A DNA stretch of 64,000 nt. Origin: Rhynchonema sp. JSB1_4 (taxonomy: Eukaryota; Nematoda; Chromadorea; Monhysterida; Xyalidae). Location of the stretch: the NCBI GenBank assembly GCA_030248065.1, contig JASAMV010007970.1:1-64000 (forward strand), read 5' to 3'. The translations under genes and the position numbers were made by a program. The notes under the pieces were generated by a model. That model was given only the letters and a program-made list of their open reading frames with translations, searched no databases and was not told the DNA's origin. Of this stretch, positions 19,582 through 34,500 are shown piece by piece (position 1 is the first letter of the stretch; the number at the start of each line of letters is the position of its first letter).

Positions 19582-22500
19582 GTGAGTATAAAGCTGGATT
19601 TTTGCATTATTTTATTACAGTGTCTGTTTTATGGTTTTAGCGAACTTTTCACGCATGTGCACACACAACACTAAGTACAAGTGTCTTTTTATCTGTTCAG
19701 CTTACAGCTTCTGACCAAGTTTTACGCTTTCTGGCTCCTCCTTCAACATGAAGTGTTGGAGTTGGAAATAAGATTTTGGCGCGTGTTTCAAATTTAGCCG
19801 CTTCAGCGATATGTAGATTTCATGCCCAGAATCACAATCAAGCTTGTGATACACACACACTCAATAGGCATGGTACACCTTTTTCCATTTTACTAATTTG
19901 CATTCTGATGATCGTTTCTGCCCGTTCCGCGTCTCGTTCTGGTTGGCCTGCGCAATACACGCCTTGTGGGTTGTTTTATTGTAAAAGCTCCTCTTTAAAA
20001 TGTCACGCTTAAAATGTCATGTTTATCTTTACAGACAAGTGTTTACTTTTGTATCATGCTGTTCGTTTTGAGAAGACATCCCTTGTTTTTAGGTTTTCAC
20101 TTTATTAGGTTTCACCCGTTTGGGTTACACGAATTCACAACCACTCGAAAACATAATTTTCGTGACATTTGAAATATTTTTGATATTCCCGGAAGCTGTT
20201 GTTGTAACATCCATTTTGTTTCTGGACCCCGTTCCGCTGTTCCAGAGAGCCATAGACCTCCTGGTTTGAGGCAGGCGGGCAAGATGCCACCCACAACAGA
20301 TCCAAACAACAAGCAGAAAAAGTGACCATTCCTGGCAAAATAGCTAAACATCTTCATTAGAGCTGGCCCGAAATCGGCTTCAGGCTTTTATGAAAGAAAA
20401 CAACTGTCGCTTTGTTTGGGCTAGTACTTTATTTTCATAAATCCCAAGCCTGCTACTGCTTTATTGGTGTTCCCTCTCATAACGAAACAACAACAACAAG
20501 AACTAAATAGGTCTACCTTTTTCTTTTGCTCTTTGTTTTGTTTACGACTGGTGTGTTATCCATTTACAGCTGCTGCTTCTTGTTCCACTGCTTAATAATC
20601 TAAGCGTCAAATCTATGGCTTGGGTGGTTTTTGGCTTCATTCACCCCCAGCCAAGATTGGAGACAGACAGGCACCTCATGCCATCAACCCACAGACATCT
20701 AAGTTGGATTGGTGAATTGTCACGAGTTGAGAAATATTTTAATAATAGTTCCTTTCTAAGTACGTTTACCTTGTGCGTGACATTTGATATTTCAAACCAC
20801 ATCCTTTCGGACCACCCTCTCCCCCAACCACCAGTCCTAAATGGCCACAAGTTGCACCCTCACGCGCGTTGATAACCAGGGAACAGTTGCCTTTTGGTGT
20901 GAAACGCTAGGAAATCGGATGCGGAGTTTTATTAATGGGGATGGTGAAATGGAAGCCTATCTGAGAAACCATAAAAACCCTCACCAGTAGACTATAGGTA
21001 CATGACCGCAACATTTTGAGACACCTTTGATACAAGCCCCTCATCCGCCCTGATTTCAGGGTCCGGGGACATCGTCGCGCGTTTTGATTTGGTCGCGCGT
21101 ATTTTCAACTAGCTTGGATTCAGGCTAAGGCTTAGACTTAGGCTTATGATTGGGCTTAGGCTTAGGCTTAGGCCTACACTTCAGCTTAGGCTTGGGCTCA
21201 GGCTTCCAGCTTTACCTAACAGCCAGATATGTTGTAATTCACAAAACGCGCGACCATGTGACAAAGAGCGACGATGTCTCACACCCTGATTTCAGTGTTA
21301 CACAGCAGCAAAATGAATGCCAGTGGTGTGGTGCTTCATTTCGCGTCTGAATAGCAACAACAGTGTTGTACATAATAATGTAGTACCACCACCGTGTAAC
21401 TGCTACTGTAAGTGTTACACATTCACACGCCAATAAGGAAACTGGCGTAAAACACTGAGATGTTCTGTGGTGTCTGGTTTGCACCAGATTTGAGTTTTAC
21501 GTTGCTAAATACTTTTAGAAGCCCAAAATGTCAGAAGATACACTTGCCCCTTGAAGGTCATTCAATTTTCGTCATTTTTTCTCTCCAGCTGAGAAGCAGC
21601 CGAAAATAATGGATGATATACATATTTTATATCGTATCTGTATGCATCATTTACGCGGGTACGGTGCACTTGTATTCCAACCTACAAGTTTGATCAATTA
21701 GTTTAGCTCTGATCGACTGCACTTGCTATTGTGTGCCCCGTGTGCGAAATTCCCCATATCATTGACAAAGACTGCGAGAAAGAACTTTTCAGTCGCCCTG
21801 TAAATCTGCGCAGTTTACAGACTTGTAAAACTTCTGGTTTTTTCGAGTCTTGCTTTTACAGATGGATTGGCCAGGCGTTCTGAGGAGAAAAACTTTCAAA
21901 AAATTTCATCCCGCACCCTGCTGTATATTATTGTAATCTTGCGCGTAATGTTTGAGAACCGAGTGTAATATATAAAGCATTTTTTACGTAAATGGTGGTC
22001 TGGTGAGATTTTTCACCGTAAATGTCACGAGTTTGTGAGTATTTGACGCGAAGTTTTTGGTTCACATCTGACACATATATACCACTGCATTTATATGCAA
22101 CGTTTCAGCATTCACACGAAATATAAAGAGTAGCACGAGTTTGTGTGCTTGGGGTCAGGTGTTGTTTTTGCAGCTGTAGGATAACAGCTGTTTTTTTTTC
22201 AGAACAGCAACATGTCAACTTTTTCTTCAGAATGCTAGTTGCTGAGATGATAAGTGTATCATAAATCAAGCACTCAAAGTTTTGTCCTTTACCGACATTT
22301 CCAGATATGGACGAAGTGAGCAATTTAGGAAATGATGTCTATTATTTCGTTTAAGGCTGTTGTTCCAGCTGCTATATGTATACGTACAAAGAATAGTTTC
22401 TACATATGTACTTTGTGCAGAATTGTTCACTGTCAAATGAAATTTGTTTGATGTGGGTATAGTGGGATCTCTATAGTTTTCGGTGATGCTTTTCCTGTTA

Positions 22501-25500
22501 ATAATCGATTTTAAGCCACCGGAAGCTTAACTCATTTGCCGAAAAGTATGCATTAATGACCAACCAAGGCTCTGACCAGGCTAATTTTACAGTGGTCAAC
22601 TGAAGTGGTCAGTGATTTGACCACTTTGGGTCGACCGATGTAATATTAGCCCTCTGACCGTGTATATTTTCTTCATTATTGATGAGCCAGATCGGTGCCA
22701 AATCAAAAACCAATTCCTGTCAAACTGTATTCCTTCGGCTATGGAGACAATAGTACTAACAGCACCGTTTAACGTTTTGCAGCTGCCAAAATCCTCATCT
22801 TTGTAGTGCTTGGGTGTGCAATAAATAAATCTTACCGAACATCATCTCTGAGGTTTTGGCCTTCCAGACTGCATTATATTATATGTATTTATACCCCACG
22901 CACCTCTCTAAAAACAATAATTCCATTGTATTACCATGATGTCCCTCTTGGTTTTTGGAGCCCTGCTTTGAAATTAAGCCAACTATACAGTACCGGGTGC
23001 AATTCCAGGCTGAAAGTTGAAGTCGCGTGCACCCGCGTGCGAAAGCAGCTTCCTAGTGCACATGTAGTATAGGCAAAAAGTCGAAGTAACTTCTGCACTG
23101 GGAAGCGGCTTTCGCACGCGCGTGCACGCGACTTCAACTTTCAGCCAAGAATTGCACCCGGTACTGTAGGTATACATATGCAAGAGACCTGGTCTAAAGT
23201 CACAGTACGGACCAAAATATTTTTTTCATCGCGCCGTCATGTCAGGCTCGCTCCGACCCGATAAAGGCACAGAGACACCAACTACAGGCGCCGGGTGATG
23301 GCGCGCTAAATAAATTCCTTTAATTCTCTCTCCACGCGGCCCGTTTTGGCCGTTTTTTCGTATCATTTTTGTGGTTTCCGAAATAGTTCTTTGGTCCCGT
23401 TGTGAAACTGTGACATTTATTTTCGCATTGAACCCTGGAATTTTAGCCAACGTGAGGTCTACGGTGCCGCGCTATGCCAGATCGCTTAATAGTTTCTTTG
23501 GTTTTTGAGACGCATACTGTTTTTTACGATATGTTCGTTTGAGGTGTGTAGCCGTTTTTTACTCTTTTACTCCCAGCAAGCCAGAATGATAGATTACGGA
23601 GTTTCTTGGCACTCCTTCTATGTTGTCTTTTTTAAGATTGTTTGGAATGTCATGCTGGCGCATTTTAAATTTTCGTTCTCTCACCACCAGTGCAAATGTA
23701 TAATAATTTAATTATACAGAAAGGCATTTTAGGCCAAGAAATTGCACGCGAAATTAAAATAAATCTGCCCTTCACGCACAAGCGCCCAATTTGTAACGCG
23801 AATTAGCATACAGAAGCCGGAGCGAAGCTCAAATTCCACCAATATCATCGAAATCGCTTGATTAACAGATGCGCTTAAATTTGGAAATATAAACATAACA
23901 TTCCGCTGTAAATCATAGAAATTTGGCCTTCAATTTTATTCCCCGGCGCTTGTTGTGTGCGTTTGCGTGTACGATTGTGTCGGTTTTTTAGAGTTTGTGA
24001 TTTCTGAAAAACAATGGTTTGTTTATTTTTTCCAGATTGAAAACATCGCCAATTGCCTGCAGTTTGCGGAGAGCTTAGGCGTCAATGTTGATGGGCTGAA
24101 TGCATCTGGTTAGATTTTTAGGTTTAAAATTTTATTTTCATCAACCGAAAAGTACACACATTTTTGCATTTAAAATGTCGTAACGGTTGTCAGTCGGACA
24201 GTTTACTTTTTTTATCAAGTATACGCAAATAACAATGCACGACACAGCGCATAAACGCCGTGCGTTGACGAAACAACTTCTGCAAATGTCTGAATAAGAT
24301 CTTTATTTACAAAATTAGTGTCATAAATCAAATTAATCGCGCCCTGGGGCTGTTTAACCACCAAAAACTGTCTTGTTGCAAATCAGTCAAGTTACAGGGT
24401 CCATGCCTACACATGCGTACGAGGCAATCTGATCTTCTTGACTTCCCGCAAACAGCCAAATCACGCGCAAAAACAGTCACTATTTTCTTGTAATGACCAT
24501 TGGAGCAGTATAGTGACCTTCGCTGACCAAAACCCAAAGCCAAACCGCAATTACTGACCATTAGAATATGCGCTGCAAGGTTAATGCACGCGCGAAACAA
24601 GGACGTTTTGCTTTGAGCATCCACACAAGATGGTACATACATACTGTTGGTTAAGCGACCCACATTTGGGCTGTCACGTGAAATAAATGATGTGGAGACG
24701 GAAGATTTGAGTAGGATACGGTAGTTTTCCCATCACAAGCTGCGTGATCTTTAGTAAATCATGACTGTCTGGTGACCGTTATCCAACGTCGACAGTTTGT
24801 TTGCTGCTTTTGGCTGGTCTGATCAACATTATGATCTAAACAAAAATAGTAGGAATTACATAGTTTTCACACATCTCTATTTCATGCTCTCTCTCCAACC
24901 TGACCAAACCTAATGTTTCACCCCTCTTCCTTACAGACATTCGTGACGGCCAGCTGAAGACGATCTTGGGTCTGTTCTTCAGTCTCAGTCGTTACAAACA
25001 GGCGCAAAAGGCGGCGGCAGCGGCGGGAAATTCAAATAATTCAAACTCGTCGCAAAACATTTCGGGCAGCGGCGTAGCTCAACCCTCGCCGAAATCCGGT
25101 ATACCATCGGCTCTGAGCAAAACCAAACCGCCAATCGCACCAACAATGGAGAAAACAATGAGCAGGTTCGCTCTGAGATTCTCCCTGCTCTGACAAAAAA
25201 TAAAATAATTGTACAATAACAAAAGAAAAATCTAAAAAAACATTTCAGACTACCGTCCCCATTCAAGACCAACCAATCAGGTGGCAGTGGCATTCCAGCA
25301 CCAACTGCCAGTCCAGCGCGCTCATTGGCTGATCGGGGGAAAGGTGAACTTGAAAGTTCTTTTTTCTTATGATGCGTTTCATTTTGTCAACTTAATTCGT
25401 CTCTTTTAAAATTGTTTTGTATCTTTCCTTCAGTTTCTTGACAAAATTGACCATTAAATTCTGATTATAGACCCTTGACCCTTTCCTTCACCAATCAAAA

Positions 25501-28500
25501 TAACCCAAACATTCTGTTGTTGCGTTGTAAACAAACGAAAAACGGCCGTGACAATAGCCAAATAGTGTCAGCTTTGTTGTTGTGTATTTATCTATTCTAT
25601 TATTCTGAGCGCCCAACAGAAAAAAATTAGCACGCTTTTCGCCTCCACTCACATGCAACCATGCAAGGTCATAAACACAATTTTTATGTTGCTCTTGAGC
25701 TAATCCCCAAGAGCGGGGGCAGGGCATTCTGGCCTGCTTTGGTGCAAAGAAAGGAAACGTTTTGCCCCGCCCCAGACTCTGACCTGACAATCAATTCTCG
25801 CGCTAATCAGATGTGCAAATAGTAAACGTTCGTATTTAATGGTTGTCAGAGATGCCTGCATATTTCTTACGGCATTTATTGAAAATGCACTTCTGTATTG
25901 TTGCTCTGAAGAGAATTCCTCTGGCTGGAGCGCCAGAAGCGCGCACTTGGGGTAATCTTTTTGTTGAAAAAAAACGTCATCATTATTGGGTCATCATCTC
26001 TTCGATGTTGTTATGAATTCCGTTTATAATACAAAGCAAACGAATTCAAATTCTTCGAGGCTTTGGATATTACCCGGAATTGTATTCCACAGGCAGATCG
26101 TTCCAAAAAATCGTCCACTTGTTAACAAATTGCCGAAAAATTCATAAATTCTATCTGCGCACTACAACTCGAGAGAAAAAATCAAAGCCAAAATGCCGCT
26201 CTTTTATGACTGCTTCAGTGATGTGCGGGATTTGTTTTTTCATTCCTCCCAAGAGCGTTAATTGACTTTCTAAATTATATTTTTCTGAGCCAACGCAACC
26301 AACTAAAATATGAACATCAGTCGAAAGCGACGCGCGCGTACCGTGCCCACCTCCTCAAAGGGCAGTGAATCAAATCTTCTTTTATGAGACTCGGAATCTG
26401 TCACCCAAGATTCCACTTTCACTGCTGGTTCTTCGAATGAAAAATCCATTTTTCTTTGCTTTTTACTGCGTATTGTTATACCTCTATTTGTCTGGCACCT
26501 CACTTTATGTACAGTATATGTATGTAGGTTGTATTTTCTTTTTTCTTTTCTGTGAAGTGAAGAAATGAAACTGAAGAGTGGCGTTTTATTAGCTGTTGTT
26601 ACAACACTAGTATCTTTGATAGACCTATCGCTGAATTTGGTCAAAAAGCCAAAACTATACCATCTGTTACTATTTCAAATGTCCCCCTGGGACAATATTA
26701 CAAGGCGTGTGTGTGCATGGTAATGGTCACAAAATCAGATTTTTATCTGCTCTTTTGCACATGTTACTGCTATGCGTGTTTTGGCACTTTTTCAACGTGG
26801 CGTTTGTTGTGGTTACTAACAAACAGGTACCCATTGCGCCATATGGTCATGAAATTCTGCTGCTCCCCTTAAAAGGGCCACTGCCACACCGCCGTGTGTT
26901 TACTTTTCAAAATGTGGTACCAAAAGCGTGTGACCACTGACCGCCGGCTGCTTTTATCTCCACCGCCCGCTTTATGTTAGTTTTGCAAAAGAACTGCAAT
27001 TTGTAGGCCTACTATGCACTTGTTGCTACTTATTATAGTTTTGGAGCTATAGTACCGGAAGTGCCGATTATGCACCATGGAGTCTTATTGAAATTTAGAA
27101 AAATTCAACCAGTAATTTGTGTTTTTTGTATTTATTTTGTATTTTTTGTTTTCTACATGGTGTGAAGTCCACTCCGCGCAGCATCGCATGAACCGGAAAG
27201 TTTTCATTCGGAAGGTTTTTGAACGCACATCGTTCAGGCATATTCGGGGTGGCTATTTTGAAATCCGCGGTGGAATTTGCGACCATGTAGACACAATTTG
27301 TAACTTGTAAGGAGATGCTTACATAATGTAATTTATTGCCCACCCAGTCAGAAGTACTACTCTCTTGAGGGTTTATTGGTACATTTTTCTACCTCAGATT
27401 ATAAAGGAACGCCCTACTTCCCGTGACCATTACTCATGCGCGCATGTATAGTGGTAGTAGTAAGTGGTAAGTAGTGCTGCTATAGTACACTCCAAAGATT
27501 TGACTGTAAAATAGTGCATTACATGCTGCAGCGTGAAAGCATGAGACTTTAGTCACATCAGATCCGCGGTTTAGAATTCAGTTACAGAATTCACAAAAGA
27601 AATTGAAATATGAGGCAAATCTGCGGAGCACTTGCGTTAGTTCTTCAAGCTATCGCTGCTTTGATCGGCTGATGCTCACTCTATGAGTAGTGGTCGAAAT
27701 TTTTCCTCTCAAGTCTTATCGTGACTATTCAATGGTCCGATGCTCCGAACCTGGCCTCATATTTCACGGTTACCGAGTGCAAGTTGGTGCAGTATCTGAT
27801 GGAAGCAAGCCATTTCTCAACTGTCCTTGCAAGTGGTCACGAAATATTTAGTCCATGTTACGAAACTTTGATAAACTGCGTAAAAGTTTGGTCTAGTGGT
27901 TATTTAATATGCTAAGCGTTCAGCTGTGATTTGTGGTCGGTCCCATTGTGTCTAATATTCACATATTGTAAAATATACACGTTCAATTTATCCCGCAAAC
28001 CAGCGCCCCCATTTATAATCATTCGACCAGGTTTTTATACCATAAAACAAAAAAACATTGACTCATGTGGACATAGTAGCTGAAATGTGCCCGTTTAATG
28101 GTTCATAATAAAACACTTGCGTGTCAATACCCAAATTTGAATTCAAATTTAGTGCGCGCTATAGTTTTTCAGCGCAACATAAATATAACGCTTATTCTGT
28201 GACACCTGCAAGGTATAATTCAGTTTTATGGCTTGAAAATGTTCGCATGATTTCTGTGACCATTATTTTGAATGGCCTTGCTGTTGTTTTATGACGCGAA
28301 ACTTACTCATGTGTATCCAGCGTAACCTACTGTAACCGCAATAATTTACTATTTTGTTGGCAGGCAATTTTGGCGTATTTCCTGAAAAAGTGACCATGTT
28401 TGATGGAAATAATGGATTACTTGCTGGAAACGTTCACATGCATTGATAGTACGATTCAAGCACTGAATTCAAGGTCCAAATTGGCGGTTTTTGCATATGC

Positions 28501-31500
28501 ATTTTATTTTTCATCACCGCTTGATATCAAACGCAACACTCAATATTATTCTACACTGCGCATGCAGCATATTCCCATCGAAATAGCCCAAAAATGTCAC
28601 CGCTAGATTAATGACACCCGTTTGAATTGACTGTTTTAGCAGCGTGTGTATGTGAAAAAAAAACAAAATAAAAAAATGCGTTCTGACCAACACCCGTACT
28701 GTCCACCTGTCTGTGTGAGAGAGAGAGGAGCTGTTTTTTTCGTTTTTGGGTACACCATTCAGGGCATATTGTCAGGCCCAATAGACTTCAAGCCTGATCC
28801 CAGAAAACCCCCAGAAAATGGACAGGACAATCTTCGGTTGTCCGGTTTGATTTTTTTTGTTTTTTTTCGCTTTCCCTATCAGTAACCAACCCAGGTGCAG
28901 TACATGTAAATTGGTCTGTCTAGAACATTCTGCCTGTCCACATCAATTCGGTTTTTGGTCTGTTTCGGATGTAAAAATTTTTATATTCCTCTATTCTGGC
29001 GCAGAAAACAAATGTGCCTGTTTGTTTGTAAAAAAGGGATATTCGTTCTGACAATTTACTCCCGAGGTGTGTGTCTGGGATATGAAATATTCATGTCCGG
29101 AATCAGATTAAAAAAGCGTCACTCTGCCAATTTTATAGAGCTGGTGTAAACCACAACTGGTCTTATTTGTTGAGGTGAGTCAAATTCACGCCAAATGTCA
29201 TGACAACGGGTCCGCACTGGTGCAATGCTGATGCTGAAAAAACATAATGCATGACACTTAAACTACCATACACAATAATATTTTTATCTGATCTCTGACA
29301 AGATGTGTGCTGCACTTCAGCATTTGCCGGCGTTGTGATATCAATTCAAGGCTGCTTTTGGTATCTCTTCTATTCTGTGGCATTTTTCATGTGACCAATT
29401 TTTGGAAAAAATGCCAGCTCAATCCGCATTCAGAAAGCTGTCACTCAATCGCTTGAAGCGCCTCGTCTGCTGTTTTCCAGTCGTTGTTCTTGCTCTTTTT
29501 GCACAGCTGCTCATGGCAAAACATTCCACCGGTATCATATCAGTCCCAAATTTCGGCATTTGTCCAAAAATATGCATACGCTTCGTTTTCGTGCTTTGCA
29601 TTTGACTCCTTATGCGCCATCTTTGGAATCAAAGTCGATTCTCTCAGCCAGAAATGCGAGAAATTTCCATGCGACGCTTTGCATTTCGTATCTTGACCGA
29701 TGGTCGCAAGCTTCGAAGCTTTCTGGGCTCTTAAGATGAGTCACCACACTAGGCTTTGAACCCAAATTTTGTGCTCGCTTCTCCCTTTCAGGTCCACGGC
29801 CATTTTATCACCGTGGGTTGCTTCCTATATGTACTTACTTGAGCAAAGCACATTTGAGCAAGGCCGCTTTGAGCCAGTGAAAAAGAGCAGAGGCCAAAAC
29901 AGCAGCACCTAAAAACGAATAGGCCTAAGCCCAAGCTAAGCTCAAGCACAAAACTCAGCCTAAGTGTAAGCCTAAGCCTGATACCATAATCAGCCTGCCC
30001 TCTAAGCGATTGGGACAAATAAGACCTCTGCTCTTTTGACTCTGCTCTTTTTCACTTGCTCAAAGTGGTCTTGCCCAAAAGTGCTTTGCTCAATTGCCCG
30101 GCCACCAGCTGGTTTACCTGTAGCACTTGTTTATATTTATGACGTCAGCGGATCTACATATAGTGTTTCCTTTTTATGCAAGTCAAAGGAAATAAGCTAC
30201 CCCATGTTATAACTCAACTCCAGTTTGGGGTCGAGATTTCAGAAACCAATGAAAGAGATTAAGAATGTGTCCTTGTTAATCCAAGCACGACACTCAGCAG
30301 CAAACATGGTGAAACGTTTCATTGACATGCTGGCAGCACACACGCATAAAGCTCACAGCGAGCATGTGAAACATTGTTGTTGTTAGATTCCACAGGCAAA
30401 CTTTGACACGTTTTTGCCAGCTGCTTGATTGAATCGAAATTGTAATCTCGACCTCAACTAGAAGTTCAGTTATAACACGGGCCCGCGCGTTTCCTTGGAC
30501 CAAGAAAAACAGGAAACACTATACCAACTGTTTATCCCCACCTGCAGAAACTTTCTAAATTTAGTCCCACCGGCCCGGTGACAAATTTCGAAATACTTCC
30601 CATCACAGTAGGACAGACAGTGTCAGTGGGTACTACATGTTTCTATGTTGCTTTACAATGAAAAAGGTTCATTCCATTCCAATATATGTGATAGTGCTGC
30701 GACCATATCACGAAGGCGTCAGACTCTGTTAAAGGCGATATCTGGTCTCAATGAACGAACGTAATAAATAATCGCTCAAACACATTTACCCCTGGACGTT
30801 CCTTGAAGCATTTCTCGGGTTCTAACCACAAAATGGGACCATTTTACCAATGCATCCCACTAATTTATCATGTATGGCTGCTTCTTTTGACGTTCACTCA
30901 CTCTCATGTGACAGCAGCTCGAAGCAACGTCACGATGTCTGTGGCGCCGGATATTAGCCTGGACTGTCCATCACACATGCGTTTGAGACTGTTCTTGGGT
31001 ACCAAACCGAGATGGTCATGCCTCGTGTCATTGGGAAATCATTCTTGTGGCGCATTCGCACTGACGACGATCTGGTGCACAAATTTTGCGTGATCAAAGC
31101 AACGAAGTACACACCTGTGTGTGGGGGTTTTCGAGCTTTGCGCAAATTTTGTCTCATCCATTACCCAATACCATCTATCAATGATACGATATACGGTCAC
31201 TTGACCACTACGAAGCTTCAAATGGTCAATGAAGCGCACATATGTAAGCTACAGACAGCCAGCCATGAGTAAGAAGTGCAATAATATAATATTTGTAGCC
31301 CGAAATGGGTCCCTGAGGAAGCGCTGGGTCATCCTTCCTAGAGTGACGTGTTTTCTAATGTTCAATTTCGTTTATATTGCGCTCCACAGTGCACTTTTAG
31401 AATATTAGTGCCTTGCGCACAAAAGCGTAGCGCACTATAACTCTCTGTAGAATTTGAAGTGGAAGCGGTAGCTGGTTTCATGCACGGCATTATAATTTCT

Positions 31501-34500
31501 TAGTTTACTTGGTGCATGAGCGTGACTGTTTGTCTACTTGTGGTCCGCTGATGCATTTCTGACTTCCAAATACCAATTTTTAGTCAGGCATGTCTGAAAT
31601 TTCATCTCTGCACTTTCTGTGCTGATAATGAAAGTTTGTGTCTCTCTGCTGGGAGCTTCGTTCATCAGGACTGATTATTATTGGGAAAGGTGGAATCTTA
31701 GTTGCGGAATTCTTCCGGGGTCCTTCATTTTACCAGAACTTTGATTACCGAGAGTTCTTAGCACTTGGTCACGGTACGCATTTTCGACGTAAATTCCCAG
31801 ACAGACGGTGCACCAGGTCATCATCAGTGCCAAAATCGCCACATCAAATCATACATGAGCCGAGAACATCAGATTTTCGGGCACTTTTGTGTTGTATTTT
31901 TCCAGAATTCGTAACATTTCCGTCCACGAATTCTAAAACGTGTCCTTCATGCTGAACCAACAATCACATTATGCAAAAGACACTCAGTGTTTACCCGCGC
32001 AGTCCTGGGTCTGTAAATATGTACACGTTCATCTCTGGTGACTTTACATGCGCGCGTGCGGATTTTAGCAGCTCAAATTTCCACAAGATGCCCTGCTCTA
32101 TTTTGGCACCAGCTCGAAAGAGAGAGAGAGCCCCGAAGGCACATAAACCGTGCGGATTTGTTTATGTGGATTTTGTTTTGAGAGTCGAAAATCCCCAGCC
32201 ACCACGAACACTAACTGGTTCCCTGGGGGTTCTTGAGGTTTGGGATCATTATACGGTTCATGATTTTATCACGTTTCTATACTTCTAGCCCTGTTGTTGA
32301 ATTTAAAACCCAAACGCGCTCCAAAATGTTCCGTTATGGCTTTGCGCTATCACCAGGCCGCTATCTTCGAACGGTTATCTTCCTCCCTGTGGTGTCGGAT
32401 GGCTCCAAAATGGTCCTATAAGACACAGGTTCTACATTTTGGTGTTAGCGCTCGCACTTGTATGACTAACTGACTGAGTAAGCTAATAGCGTAAAATCTC
32501 GAGAGTCATTCAGACCCGATATTATATTGCGTATTCGCACATATTGCTTATACTGTATACCCGCGAGCAGAAATTCTAGATTTTCTGTATCGTCTGTTTA
32601 TGTTTGCTTTTTGCGCGAAATAATTATTCTCTTCTGTGTAGTATTTTGTTCATTTCTGACTTTGCACGTTTTTCGTGGTATCCGATTTCAATCTGAATGG
32701 TAAATTTTGCCCAGAAATTCTGTTCTGCGCCAGCCGAATCATTTTTGTTGGTTTGGTCTATTTTCTCTCAAAAATGACACTGAACTTAGAATCAACATAC
32801 TGATTTTCTCTTCGATTGCATTTCCAGTGTCGAGCAGTCAACAATCACTGCAATCCAACAGTCGTTCCCCGTCCGGTCACAAGCTCAGTGCCCAATCCAG
32901 TGGCATCCCAAGCCCGGCCGCGTTGACTAAATCGGCTAATAGTGGACTAAAGGCGCCCACGTCGACGCGCATTGCCACTGGTGGGTGATGTTTCATTTTT
33001 GGGACCACTTTTATGACTGTCTACACAACTGGGTTTTTTTTCGCACAATGACTATATAAGAATCCATCCAAAAAAATTCCAATTTCTGCCGATATCACGC
33101 TCACTGTGTTCAAGCGGCTTCACTCTAATATCGCCAGAAATGTTTTGGAAAAATATAAATAGAACCCTTTGTGATCTGCGACGAGACGTGCCTTACCATT
33201 CAGGAAAATTTTTGGATGGATCCTTACATGGTCATTGTGCGACCAATACAAAAGTGAATTCAACACCAATGTGCGTTGCCCGTTTCATCCAGCACTGACA
33301 GACGGGCGGTGCACCAGGTCATCAGTGGGCAGCGAAGGCACCAGATGTCCACAGTCCCCGTGACCCAGAGTTTGGGCCGTTTACGCGACTGACTTCAGTG
33401 TGCTCATATTTTTCTCGAGCCAACTGTTTCGCACATCTCACTGACGATGACCTGGTGCACCATCTTCGTATATAATCAAAGTATCTGAGGAAACCTCGCC
33501 CAAAAATTGTTTTTCCAATTTTTGCCCAAAGTTCATCCAATCCTTCAGCGAACGGGATTGGCACGCTGCCAAAAAGCTCCCCAAGACACGCAGCAACTGC
33601 AACTGCTGCGCAACAACAACAACAGCAACAACAGCACAAAATGCTCGAGAAATTCAAGTTCTTCTCGCATAAATCAGGCGACAAATCAGCTCAAGCCGCA
33701 AAATCGACTCAAAATGGCGCTGCTGCCAATCCGTCAAATGCAGGTGTGTGGATGTGGATTAGGTGGTTGAACCATTTTATTAGCAGCACAAAACTGGGAT
33801 CATTCTGTTCGTCTTGAGGTGGGGTTCTGATGGAGGAGATTAGTGATACAGGGATTGAACTGTGCTTTTGAATAGGGGGTTTGTCACAGATTTTCTCCGA
33901 TTTTTGACAACCAAAAAGTGTGTAATTTCTTCGAATAAACGAACTCGCGTACGCAAGACATAAATCCGATTTGACTCGATTGAAACGGTAATATCACCAC
34001 CGCGGTTGGTCTTATGGGTGACTTGAAAGTGTGTAATTTTCAAAAAAACCACACCACGGAAGCCAACTTTCCTGATGTTTCAGGCAGCAGCACAGCTCGT
34101 TCCACAACCAGCAGCAGTGGCGTGAGCAGTGCCAAGTCGGACCTGACCAACGACGCCAGCAGTGAAACATCATCGAGCGGGCCGTTAACCGCGAGTCGAC
34201 TGCCGGCCAGTCCGGGAAAGACCAGTGCGCTCAAAGCCGCACTGTCGAAACGCGGCCTGGGCTCGAAATCGCCGAAAATTCCGACAAAATCCGTAACGAA
34301 ACAAGCCAAACAGGTCCCGGTGCCCAGCACCCCTGCTGTTCGAAAGGTATCCGGGGCCGCGCAGACCAGTCCCGAACTGTTACACGCCCAGGAGACTGAC
34401 AAATCCTCAAAATTTTTGTCAGTCACGCCAAAAACAACACTCAAGAACCAAAATAGCAACGTGAAAACATCCAAAACGTTGACTTCGAATAACACCAGTT

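Larger units (their letters stand above)
19582..24035. other. NAV intron between exons 1 and 2
   Basis: About 4.5 kb without a recognisable gene. It holds the inverted-repeat element with TTAGGC-like core (21050-21295) and a TA-flanked MITE (22988-23166). Confidence 0.8.
25344..32827. other. NAV intron between exons 4 and 5
   Basis: A 7.5-kb intron with no convincing gene. It contains inverted-repeat elements at 29839-30093 and 30161-30521 and two copies of the 24-bp TGGTGCACC-type word. Confidence 0.8.

Noticed and set aside
21156..21173. A real telomere or chromosome end
   Set aside because: Only three perfect TTAGGC units, inside an inverted-repeat element in the middle of a gene intron.
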